Shown piece after piece: positions 8,914 through 15,505 of a stretch of 18,113 nucleotides of DNA. The translations under genes were made by a program, and so were the position numbers. The notes beneath the pieces are model-generated. The model ran no database searches and was not told the DNA's origin. It saw only the letters and a program-made list of their open reading frames with translations. Positions within the stretch are counted from its first letter, which is position 1. The number at the start of each line of letters is the position of its first letter. Source of the DNA: Deferribacteraceae bacterium UBA1873 (GTDB lineage: Bacteria; Chrysiogenota; Deferribacteres; Deferribacterales; Flexistipitaceae); assembly GCA_002338145.1 (NCBI GenBank), contig DDHP01000071.1, forward strand, positions 1 to 18,113. The letters run 5' to 3'.

Positions 8914-9192
8914 CTAACAAATTTGAGATAATTTGTTTGCTATAACAATATCTACATAATGTTCTGCCAAATGCTGATTATCATAATCTCTGACCTGTAT
9001 AAAACCACTACGACCAAGAATCCTGCCGTTTACAAAAACTCTGTTATATAATATACAGTATTTATACTTTGCAAAATTATTTTTATTTTAAGTTCATTTT
9101 CTTCATTTATAGAAAAATTTAGCATAACCCTGGATAGAAGGCAAGTATAATTTTACAACACCACCCCAAATTAGCACAAAAGTTTTTTTCAT
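8914..9192 (-). pseudogene. Frameshifted remnant of an unidentified gene
   Basis: On the - strand an ATG at 9192 opens a protein-like reading (MKKTFVLIWGGVVKLYLPSI) that runs to about 9109. It continues one frame over from about 9116 to 9036 (SINEENELKIKIILQSINTV), then returns to the first frame from 9042 (RVFVNGRILGRSGF, NQHLAEHYVDIVIANKLSQI), ending at TAG 8914-8916. The three segments look coding and join sensibly, while the first frame has three stops in the middle. So this appears to be a gene of about 92 codons, or the end of a longer one, broken by two compensating frameshifts. I do not recognise the family. Alternating beta-like segments suggest a small beta-rich or hotdog-like enzyme, but that is speculation. 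It lies just upstream of the thiolase operon in the same direction and may once have been its first gene. Confidence 0.55.
8916..8937. repeat. 22-bp inverted repeat upstream of thiolase gene
   Basis: AACAAATT at 8916-8923 and AATTTGTT at 8930-8937 are perfect inverted arms with a 6-base spacer. They lie about 115 bases upstream of the thiolase start. The site could be an operator of the thiolase-hbd-icmF operon. However, it overlaps the end of the decayed gene and consists largely of A and T, so chance is possible. Confidence 0.3.
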
Positions 9193-9286
9193 CTTTTAAT
9201 TTTTATCATATATATCATTTAGTTATAGATTTATATTCTATTTTTGAACAATGATTCACTACATTCATCATATTGTTATAATAATC

Positions 9287-9315
9287 TTGACATTTAAGTT
9301 AAAAAGATTTATAAA
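9287..9315 (+). promoter_or_regulatory. Sigma70-type promoter of crotonase gene
   Basis: A perfect -35 box TTGACA (9287-9292), a 17-base spacer and a near-consensus -10 box TATAAA (9310-9315) precede the crotonase gene. Transcription would begin near 9322, leaving a short leader with AAGGAGGG at 9332-9339. This is the best promoter match in the window. Confidence 0.7.
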
Positions 9316-9330
9316 TACTAAATTTATAAA
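9308..9330. promoter_or_regulatory. 23-bp palindrome over the -10 box, candidate operator
   Basis: TTTATAAAT (9308-9316) is repeated inverted as ATTTATAAA (9322-9330) around a 5-base centre. It covers the -10 box and the expected start point of crotonase transcription, the classic place for a repressor site. A TetR-type regulator of fatty acid genes would suit the context, but none is encoded in the window. The arms are purely A/T, so the evidence is positional more than sequence-specific. Confidence 0.4.
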
Positions 9331-9344
9331 TAAGGAGGGCACAC

Positions 9345-10139
9345 ATGCAAGATAATTACATCAAGCAGGATATAAAAAACAAAGCGGCTATTCTAACAAT
9401 TTCAAGACCCAAAGCACTTAATAGCCTTAATTTTCAGATATTAAATGAATTGGAGCGCGTACTGTATGAAATCAATCTAAACAAAGATATTAGTGTGGTA
9501 ATAATTACCGGAGATGGAGAAAAGGCATTTATTGCAGGTGCAGATATAAAGGAAATGGTAAATCTGACTCCAATGGAAGCAGTTAAATTTGCTAATAAAG
9601 GGCATGATATACTGAGACTTATAAGAAAAATGCCTCAACCTGTTATTGCTGCTGTCAATGGCTTTGCCCTTGGGGGAGGCTTTGAAATAGCACTTGCCTG
9701 TGATATTATATATGCAAGCATAAATGCAAAGATGGGTTTTCCTGAAGTTACCCTCGGTATCATGCCAGGATTTGGAGGCACTCAAAACCTTGCAAGAATC
9801 GTTGGAGAAAAGATTGCCAATGAGCTGATTTTTACTGGCAATGTAATTACTGCCGAAAAAGCAAAAAGTCTAAATATCATCAATGAAGTTTTTGAAGGCA
9901 AAGAGCAGTTACTTGAATCAGCTCTTAATACTGCAGAAAAAATTACTTCTAATTCTGTGGTAGCTATTGCTTCTGCTAAAGACGCAATCTTAAATGGAAT
10001 CAATATGCCTATTTCTGAAGCTTACGCGTATGAAAGTAAGATTTTTGGAAACCTTTTTTCTAACGATGACCAAAAAGAGGGGATGAACGCATTTATAGAG
10101 AAACGAAAGGCAAATTTTAAAGGAAAAATAGGGGGATAG
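9345..10139 (+). CDS. crt: Enoyl-CoA hydratase / crotonase
   Basis: A 264-residue crotonase-fold enzyme that hydrates crotonyl-CoA to (S)-3-hydroxybutyryl-CoA, or works in reverse. The oxyanion-hole motif IAGADIKEM (63-71) and the GGG at 110-112 are present. Both catalytic glutamates of enoyl-CoA hydratases are there, 20 residues apart as in the rat enzyme: Glu114 (GGGFE) and Glu134 (FPE). The C-terminal FIEKRKANFKGK ending is usual. AAGGAGGG lies 5 bases before the ATG and a strong promoter lies just upstream. It is divergent from the thiolase-hbd-icmF operon and supplies its missing hydratase step. A decayed acyl-CoA dehydrogenase follows directly, so the two were probably once co-transcribed. 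Confidence 0.92.
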   Translation: MQDNYIKQDIKNKAAILTISRPKALNSLNFQILNELERVLYEINLNKDISVVIITGDGEKAFIAGADIKEMVNLTPMEAVKFANKGHDILRLIRKMPQPVIAAVNGFALGGGFEIALACDIIYASINAKMGFPEVTLGIMPGFGGTQNLARIVGEKIANELIFTGNVITAEKAKSLNIINEVFEGKEQLLESALNTAEKITSNSVVAIASAKDAILNGINMPISEAYAYESKIFGNLFSNDDQKEGMNAFIEKRKANFKGKIGG

Positions 10140-10151
10140 ATTTAAAATCTT

Positions 10152-10414
10152 GAACTAACTCAAGACCATAAACAATTTAAAGAACACAGTCAAAGATTTT
10201 GTTAAAAATAAAGTTAAACCAATTGCCATTGATATCGATAAAAGTATGAAATACTTACTGATTTGGTAAAAAAATTGGTGAAATGGGCTTTTTAGGTACA
10301 TATATACATGAGGGATACGGCGGAGCAGGCCTATACTACTTTCCTTATATTACTGTTGCAGAAATGGTAAGAATCAACATATTCTTTGGCATAAATCATC
10401 CCCTGAATATGTGA
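10152..10414 (+). pseudogene. Acyl-CoA dehydrogenase N-terminal remnant
   Basis: Just after the crotonase gene, pieces in three frames together read like the start of an acyl-CoA dehydrogenase. These are ELTQDHKQFKEHSQRF (10152-10199), VKNKVKPIAIDIDK (10201-10242), YEILTDLVKK (10245-10274), then IGEMGFLGTYIHEGYGGAGL and about 27 more residues to TGA at 10412-10414. The MGFLG-x(5)-EGYGGAGL block is a family hallmark. Joining them needs one inserted base near 10200, a lost base near 10244 and a lost A in the run at 10268-10274. No start codon is visible. Only about 85 of the usual 380 residues remain, without the flavin and catalytic-base regions, so the product cannot be active. It probably encoded the butyryl-CoA dehydrogenase that would complete the pathway of its neighbours. 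Confidence 0.8.
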
Positions 10415-10430
10415 TTATAGGCTGTCTCGT

Positions 10431-10727
10431 TTATCCTTTTCCACTAAAACGGGAAGTTGCAGATTTTATTGCACTACTGAGTGAATCCCAAGCGCTATCG
10501 ACACCGGCCTTGAGATCTTCCCAGGCGTCATCACTGGTATTCTTCAGTTCATTAAGCTTTTTACTGGCAGCTTCATACATAGACTGCAACTCTTCAATCT
10601 TCTTGTAATATTCCATCTGAGCATCTGCTTCGGCTGAATCAGCTTTGGCTTTAAATTTGTCGATTTCTGCCTTCAATTCATCCAGCTTACTTTGCAGTTT
10701 TTTTTCGTATGCTTGTTTCATACTCAT
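10431..10727 (-). CDS. Coiled-coil protein, sll1863-type stress protein
   Basis: A small (98 residue) highly charged protein, helical throughout, with a heptad-like KLDELKAEIDKFKAKADSAE stretch and a C-terminal WEDLKAGVDSAWDSL segment. It matches what I know of the widespread short coiled-coil family typified by Synechocystis sll1863 (a stress-response label, mechanism unknown). It has no signal peptide or membrane segment. Three ATG codons lie within 13 bases; GAGGAG is only one base from the first and about 7 from the second, so I start at the second (10727). Its GC content is visibly higher than that of the crotonase region. Its stop lies 17 bases from the point where the broken dehydrogenase ends, so it may have arrived with the event that truncated that gene. 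Confidence 0.75.
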   Translation of the reverse strand: MSMKQAYEKKLQSKLDELKAEIDKFKAKADSAEADAQMEYYKKIEELQSMYEAASKKLNELKNTSDDAWEDLKAGVDSAWDSLSSAIKSATSRFSGKG

Positions 10728-11182
10728 ATCCATTCTCCTCTGTTTTTGATTCCCATTCAGGTAGTTAATGTATTTTTTGCTGATATGCTTTTCAGAAATA
10801 AATTTATGAAATAAACATAATACTTAACACAGCAAAATCAAGTTTTATTTGACGGGTTAGCGTATGTTGCTGCAAATTCCACATTCGATTTCAGCAGCGA
10901 TAGTCTGAATTGAGCTGTAATTTTGCTTATTATGCAAGCAGAATATATAACTTCAAACAACTGTTTCAGCATCAACAAATATATTTTACAAGGTGTATTG
11001 TGCGCGGCGGAATGATTTTTTACAGAGCAAACAGGGAATTGAGCAAATTTTTTTATTTCCAGCCGTATTATGTGGTACAAGCCTGAGAAAAATGGGGTGA
11101 TTCCAACATAACTTTTCTTGCAATTATACCTGAATAATGGTAAATAGCACGTCTTAAAAATATATTATCGGAGGATTTCAAC
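10728..11182. other. Divergent intergenic stretch, no gene seen
   Basis: These 455 AT-rich bases separate the leftward coiled-coil gene from the rightward ndk operon. Short open frames exist on the - strand, but they lack ribosome sites and protein-like composition, and one overlaps the ndk start. The stretch should carry promoters for both flanking genes. No hairpin, RNA gene or repeat stands out. Confidence 0.5.
11118..11146 (+). promoter_or_regulatory. Possible promoter of the ndk-secF operon
   Basis: TTGCAA (11118-11123), a 17-base spacer and TAAATA (11141-11146) make a moderate sigma70-like pair about 37 bases upstream of ndk. Both boxes deviate from consensus and the region is rich in A and T, so this is a weak call. 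Confidence 0.35.
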
Positions 11183-11596
11183 ATGGAAAAAACATTTGCA
11201 ATAATCAAACCGGATGCCGTATCCAAAGGATACTCTGGCAAAATCATCGACAGGATAGAAAGCAATGGTTTTAAAATAGCTGCAATGAAAAAAATCCATA
11301 TGGATAAAAAAACAGCCGAATCATTTTATGCTGTTCACAAAGAAAAGCCTTTTTTTGAAGCACTGACAACTTTTATGAGCAGCGGCCCTGCAGTTGTTAT
11401 GATCCTGGAAAAGGAGAATGCCATAGCGGACTGGAGAAAACTGATGGGAGCCACAAACCCTGAAGATGCAGCAGAGGGGACTCTCAGAAAAGATTTTGGC
11501 AAAAATATTGACAATAATGCCGTACACGGTTCAGACGCACCAGAAACTGCTGATGCTGAAACACGCTTTTTCTTTGCAGACATAGAATGCGTATAG
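11183..11596 (+). CDS. ndk: Nucleoside diphosphate kinase
   Basis: A 137-residue cytoplasmic enzyme that transfers the gamma phosphate between nucleoside triphosphates and diphosphates by way of a phosphohistidine. The N-terminus has the ferredoxin-like start TFAIIKPDAV with Lys9. The phosphorylated His115 sits in the signature NAVHGSDAPE, and the expected Arg-rich GTLRKDFG stretch precedes it. The length is at the short end of the usual bacterial size, with no truncation. GGAGG lies 8 bases before the ATG. It is the first gene of a seven-gene rightward run, and thrC begins 11 bases after its stop. Confidence 0.96.
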   Translation: MEKTFAIIKPDAVSKGYSGKIIDRIESNGFKIAAMKKIHMDKKTAESFYAVHKEKPFFEALTTFMSSGPAVVMILEKENAIADWRKLMGATNPEDAAEGTLRKDFGKNIDNNAVHGSDAPETADAETRFFFADIECV

Positions 11597-11607
11597 AACA
11601 GTAGAAT

Positions 11608-13005
11608 ATGAAATATAAAAGCACCCGCGGACAGGTAAAAAATCTACATTTTAAAGATGCTGTAATGATGGGACTATCTGAAGATGGCGGTCTGATTATA
11701 CCTGAAAATATCCCCTCTGTTTGTCTGGACGAACTTAAAAGCTGTGCCGATGAAAGTTATGAAAGTTTAGCATTAAATATTATGCAAATGTTTATTGAGG
11801 ACATCAGCAACAGTGATCTTAGCAACCTTGTAAACAATAGCTATACAACTTTTGAAGATAAAGACATAATCCCCGTGGTAAAGAAAGGCAACATCTACAT
11901 TGCCGAATTATTTCACGGTCCTACTTACGCTTTCAAAGATGTAGCCCTTCAGTTTTTGGGCAACCTCTTCGAGTTTATTTTAAAAGAGTCAGATGAAAAG
12001 ATGAACATATTGGGTGCCACCAGCGGGGATACTGGCAGCGCCGCCATATATGGAGTAAAAGGCAAAGAAAATATAAATATTTTCATACTACATCCTGCAG
12101 GTAAAGTAAGCGCTGTACAGGAAATGCAGATGACAACGGTTGATTCAAAAAATGTTTTTAATCTGTCTGTTAATGGTACTTTTGATGATTGCCAGTATAT
12201 TGTAAAGGAATTATTCTCCGACCTTGATTTCAAAGCCCGATACAAGCTGGGGGCAGTAAACTCTATTAATTGGGCAAGAATACTTGCTCAAATAGTTTAC
12301 TATTTTTATATATACTTTAAAGTAACCGGGGATGCTTTCGAGGGCAAAAAAATGCGCTTTGCTGTGCCCACAGGGAATTTTGGCAATATTCTGGCAGGAT
12401 ATTATGCAAAAATGATGGGGCTGCCCATAGATAAACTGATACTTGCCACAAATGAAAACAATATTTTATACCGACTTGTCCAAAACGGCGATTACAGTAT
12501 TGAAAATGTTGTGGAAACATACAGTCCTTCTATGGATATACAGCTTTCGAGTAATCTGGAAAGATATTTATATTACCTTTTTGAAGAGAACCCGGACATA
12601 CTGAATAAAAAAATGGATGAGCTTAAGAGAGAGAAACGAATTATTTTTTCAGAAAACCAAATCAAACAGGTTCAGAAGGATTTTATTTCCGCTTATACAA
12701 CAAACAATGAAACATTGACCACAATCAGAGATTTTTACAAAGAAACAGGCTATATCCTTGATCCGCATACTGCCTGCGGAATAAACGCCATTAAAGTGTG
12801 TAGTGGGGACAAATATGTCACAGATATATGCCTGGCCACGGCACATCCGGCAAAATTCCCCGAAGCGGTTTCCAAAGCCATTGGTTTTATGCCGGAAGAA
12901 CCCGCAGGCATTAAACAGCTAAAGCATTTAAAAAAGAACTCTATTGAGATTCAAAACGATACAACAAAAGTAAAAGAATTTATTGAGAATACATTGAGGG
13001 ATTGA
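11608..13005 (+). CDS. thrC: Threonine synthase
   Basis: A 465-residue PLP enzyme that converts O-phosphohomoserine and water to threonine and phosphate. The protein begins with the usual threonine synthase opening (KYKSTRGQVKNLHFKDAV, then GLSEDGGL). The Schiff-base lysine is Lys110 in GPTYAFKDVALQ, and the phosphate-binding loop GATSGDTGSAA follows. Its length and layout match the longer enterobacterial/fungal-type class and not the shorter plant-like class. No good Shine-Dalgarno site precedes the ATG, so translation probably depends on coupling to ndk 11 bases upstream. Its stop overlaps the queA start. Confidence 0.95.
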   Translation: MKYKSTRGQVKNLHFKDAVMMGLSEDGGLIIPENIPSVCLDELKSCADESYESLALNIMQMFIEDISNSDLSNLVNNSYTTFEDKDIIPVVKKGNIYIAELFHGPTYAFKDVALQFLGNLFEFILKESDEKMNILGATSGDTGSAAIYGVKGKENINIFILHPAGKVSAVQEMQMTTVDSKNVFNLSVNGTFDDCQYIVKELFSDLDFKARYKLGAVNSINWARILAQIVYYFYIYFKVTGDAFEGKKMRFAVPTGNFGNILAGYYAKMMGLPIDKLILATNENNILYRLVQNGDYSIENVVETYSPSMDIQLSSNLERYLYYLFEENPDILNKKMDELKREKRIIFSENQIKQVQKDFISAYTTNNETLTTIRDFYKETGYILDPHTACGINAIKVCSGDKYVTDICLATAHPAKFPEAVSKAIGFMPEEPAGIKQLKHLKKNSIEIQNDTTKVKEFIENTLRD

Positions 13006-14024
13006 TGGCTAAAACTCCCATCAAAGATTTTGATTTTTATCTCCCTGAAAATCTTATAGCACAGTACCCGGCAGCCAAAAGGGATGAATCACGCTTACTC
13101 GTTTATAATAGAAAATCAGGAGAGATAAAGGACAAAGTATTTAAAGACATAGTATCCGAAATTTCACCAAGTGACTTTATGGTCATTAATAATACAAAAG
13201 TGCTGAAAGCACGTCTGCACGGCAGAAAAAACACCGGCGGGAAGGTGGAAGTGTTAATAATAAACATAACAGGAGATTGCACCTGCGAAGCCATGACAAA
13301 AGGAAACATTAAAAACGGAGATAGAATCTTTTGTAACGATTATATAGGTACTGTTTTGGATATAAAAAGTAATGGTATGCGCGTCATTGAGTTTTCGGCA
13401 AATATTTTGGAAATTATGGAAAATATTGGTCATATGCCGCTGCCTCCCTATGTAAAAAGATTGGATGAGGAAATTGACAGAGAACGATATCAGACAGTTT
13501 ATTCCAGCAGGCCAGGGTCAGTTGCTGCTCCAACAGCAGGCTTACATTTTACCAAAGAGCTTATGCAACAATTAAAATCCAACGGGGTTAGCATCGTGGA
13601 AATAACACTTAATGTTGGTGCCGGAACATTCAGGCCTGTCAAAGAGCCCTTTTTGGAAGACCATATTATGCATAGGGAATCATTCTCCATTTCAAAAAAA
13701 ACCTTTGAACAAATAAATGAAATGAAGCAGAAGGGTAAAAAACTTGTTGCAGTAGGCACAACAACTTTGAGAGCACTGGAATCTTTATCTAATAATGGGC
13801 AATTAATTGATTACGGAAACAAAAGCACAGATATTTTTATCCGCCCGGGTTACAAATTTAATATAGTGGATAAGCTCATAACAAACTTTCACCTGCCTAA
13901 ATCCACACTTTTTGTCCTAATGTCCGCTTTTTGCGGATTGAACGAAATAAAAAACGTTTACGAATACGCAGTAAAAAATCAATACCGTTTTTTCAGTTAT
14001 GGCGATGCAATGCTTATTAAGTAA
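13005..14024 (+). CDS. queA: tRNA preQ1(34) S-adenosylmethionine ribosyltransferase-isomerase
   Basis: A 339-residue enzyme of queuosine synthesis. It moves and isomerises the ribosyl part of S-adenosylmethionine onto preQ1 at the tRNA wobble position, giving epoxyqueuosine. Family blocks are clear: FDFYLPENLIAQYPAAKRD near the start, AAPTAGLHFT around residues 174-183, VGAGTFRPVKEP, GTTTLRALES and the C-terminal TNFHLPKSTLFVLMSAFCG. The ATG at 13005 overlaps the thrC stop (TGATG) and follows GAGGG by 5 bases. An upstream in-frame TTG is less likely. tgt follows 38 bases later and makes the substrate tRNA for this enzyme, so the two steps of the pathway are encoded together. Confidence 0.96.
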   Translation: MAKTPIKDFDFYLPENLIAQYPAAKRDESRLLVYNRKSGEIKDKVFKDIVSEISPSDFMVINNTKVLKARLHGRKNTGGKVEVLIINITGDCTCEAMTKGNIKNGDRIFCNDYIGTVLDIKSNGMRVIEFSANILEIMENIGHMPLPPYVKRLDEEIDRERYQTVYSSRPGSVAAPTAGLHFTKELMQQLKSNGVSIVEITLNVGAGTFRPVKEPFLEDHIMHRESFSISKKTFEQINEMKQKGKKLVAVGTTTLRALESLSNNGQLIDYGNKSTDIFIRPGYKFNIVDKLITNFHLPKSTLFVLMSAFCGLNEIKNVYEYAVKNQYRFFSYGDAMLIK

Positions 14025-14062
14025 CTGTAGGCTTAGAAAGAACTTATCAAAAAGAGGACAAT

Positions 14063-15184
14063 TTGCTAAGCTTTAATCTGAAGTATGAAGACAGGGAAAC
14101 AAAGGCACGTTCTGCAACGCTAAAAACAACACATGGCGTTGTGGAAACACCAATATTCATGCCTGTTGGCACTGTGGGTTCTGTTAAAACAATGACACCT
14201 CATGAGGTTGAAGAATGCGGTGCAAGTATAATTTTAGGCAACACATACCACCTTTATTTAAGACCGGGCATTGAAGTTCTCAAAAAATTTGGTGGACTGC
14301 ACAACTTTATGTCATGGAATAAAAATATCCTAACTGACAGTGGAGGATTTCAGGTTTTCAGTCTCTCTGAATTAAGGGATATCTCAGAAGAAGGGGTTTA
14401 TTTTAAATCCCATCTGGACGGCAAAAGGTTTTTTATGTCGCCGGAAATGTCAATGGATATTCAAAGATGTATAGGCTCAGACATAGTAATGGCATTTGAC
14501 GAATGTGTCAGTTGTGATCTGGAAAGAAGTTACTTTGAAAAATCTGTAAATCTTACTACAAGCTGGGCAAAAAGATGTAAGGGTGTAGCTTTGGATAGTC
14601 ATCAAAGTTTATTCGGTATAATTCAGGGTGGGATACACAAAGACCTCCGCAAAAGAAGCGCCGGGGAAATAACCGACATAGGTTTTGACGGATACGCTAT
14701 TGGAGGATTAAGTGTTGGGGAAACAACCGCACAAATGTACGAAATCACTGACTATACTACAGATTATTTACCAAAAAACGCTCCCAGATATTTAATGGGA
14801 GTGGGCACTCCCGAAGATATTCTCAACTGTATAGGCAATGGAATAGATATGTTTGATTGTGTTATGCCCACAAGAAATGCCCGAAACGGCATGCTGTTCA
14901 CTTCCAGAGGGAAACTGCATATAAAAAGAAAACAATGGGAGTTTTCCGATACACCCATTGACAGCGAGTGTCAATGCTATACATGCAGGAATTTTTCCAA
15001 AGGTTATTTGAGGCACCTTTATAAATCGGGTGAAATACTGGCACTCAGGTTAAATACTATTCATAATATCAATTTTTATCTTTCTCTTGTAAAAGGTGCA
15101 AGAAATGCTATAAAAAAGGGATGTTTTACAACGTTTAAAAAGGAAATGACAGAAAAAATGACAATAGGAGGAGACAATGTTTGA
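14063..15184 (+). CDS. tgt: tRNA-guanine transglycosylase
   Basis: A 373-residue TIM-barrel enzyme that swaps guanine 34 for preQ1 in GUN-anticodon tRNAs, the step before QueA. The general-base aspartate is Asp92 (LTDSGGFQ) and the nucleophile is Asp265 (DMFDCVMPTR). The zinc site is Cys303, Cys305, Cys308 and His334 (CQCYTC, then IHN). The gene appears to start with TTG: GAGG lies just upstream and the family N-terminus (FNLKYEDRETKARSATL) follows at once, with no ATG in a fitting place. The end overlaps yajC by 8 bases. All catalytic residues are intact and the length is typical. Confidence 0.96.
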   Translation: MLSFNLKYEDRETKARSATLKTTHGVVETPIFMPVGTVGSVKTMTPHEVEECGASIILGNTYHLYLRPGIEVLKKFGGLHNFMSWNKNILTDSGGFQVFSLSELRDISEEGVYFKSHLDGKRFFMSPEMSMDIQRCIGSDIVMAFDECVSCDLERSYFEKSVNLTTSWAKRCKGVALDSHQSLFGIIQGGIHKDLRKRSAGEITDIGFDGYAIGGLSVGETTAQMYEITDYTTDYLPKNAPRYLMGVGTPEDILNCIGNGIDMFDCVMPTRNARNGMLFTSRGKLHIKRKQWEFSDTPIDSECQCYTCRNFSKGYLRHLYKSGEILALRLNTIHNINFYLSLVKGARNAIKKGCFTTFKKEMTEKMTIGGDNV

Positions 15185-15503
15185 ATCTATCGCTTATGCC
15201 GCAGGTGCGCCTGCAGGAGGTAATCCCATTGGTGCTTTTTTACCATTAATCTTGATTTTTGTAATCTTTTATTTTTTGTTGATAAGGCCTCAGCAAAAAA
15301 GGCAGAAGAAACATCAGGAAATGCTGGCTGCGCTGAAAGCAGGAGATGAAATTATTACTTCAGGCGGCATCCACGGAAAAATTGACAAAGTACTGGACGA
15401 ACAAACGTTCCTTGTGGAAATTGCCAACGGTGTAAAAGTTACACTTTCCAGAAGTGCAGTAGCTACAAAAATGAACCAAAGTGAGGGCAAGGGGGAACAG
15501 TAA
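15177..15503 (+). CDS. yajC: YajC subunit of the Sec auxiliary complex
   Basis: A 108-residue inner-membrane protein that accompanies SecD and SecF at the Sec translocase. It has one membrane helix at about residues 23-41 (FLPLILIFVIFYFLL), then the family motif IRPQQKRQKKH and a small soluble domain (LKAGDEIITSGGIHGKI). The ATG lies within the end of tgt, preceded by GGAGGAGA. secD starts 2 bases after its stop. Both the gene order and the sequence leave little doubt. Confidence 0.95.
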   Translation: MFESIAYAAGAPAGGNPIGAFLPLILIFVIFYFLLIRPQQKRQKKHQEMLAALKAGDEIITSGGIHGKIDKVLDEQTFLVEIANGVKVTLSRSAVATKMNQSEGKGEQ

Positions 15504-15505
15504 TA

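Larger units (their letters stand above)
8803..9344. other. Divergent intergenic region with gene remnant and promoter
   Basis: This 542-base AT-rich stretch separates the leftward thiolase operon from the rightward crotonase gene. It holds the - strand pseudogene at 8914-9192, an inverted repeat at 8916-8937 and the crotonase promoter at 9287-9315. The thiolase promoter must lie between about 8820 and 9200 on the - strand. TATTAT-like -10 boxes occur there, but no pairing with a -35 box is good enough to call. Confidence 0.6.

Noticed and set aside
10147..10165. Small hairpin TCTTGA/TCAAGA after the crotonase stop as a terminator
   Set aside because: The stem is only 6 bp with no T run, and it falls inside the start of the dehydrogenase remnant.
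10838..11265. Two overlapping short open frames on the - strand upstream of ndk
   Set aside because: They have no ribosome sites and a composition rich in Ile, Ser and Lys without motifs. One runs into the ndk coding region antisense.
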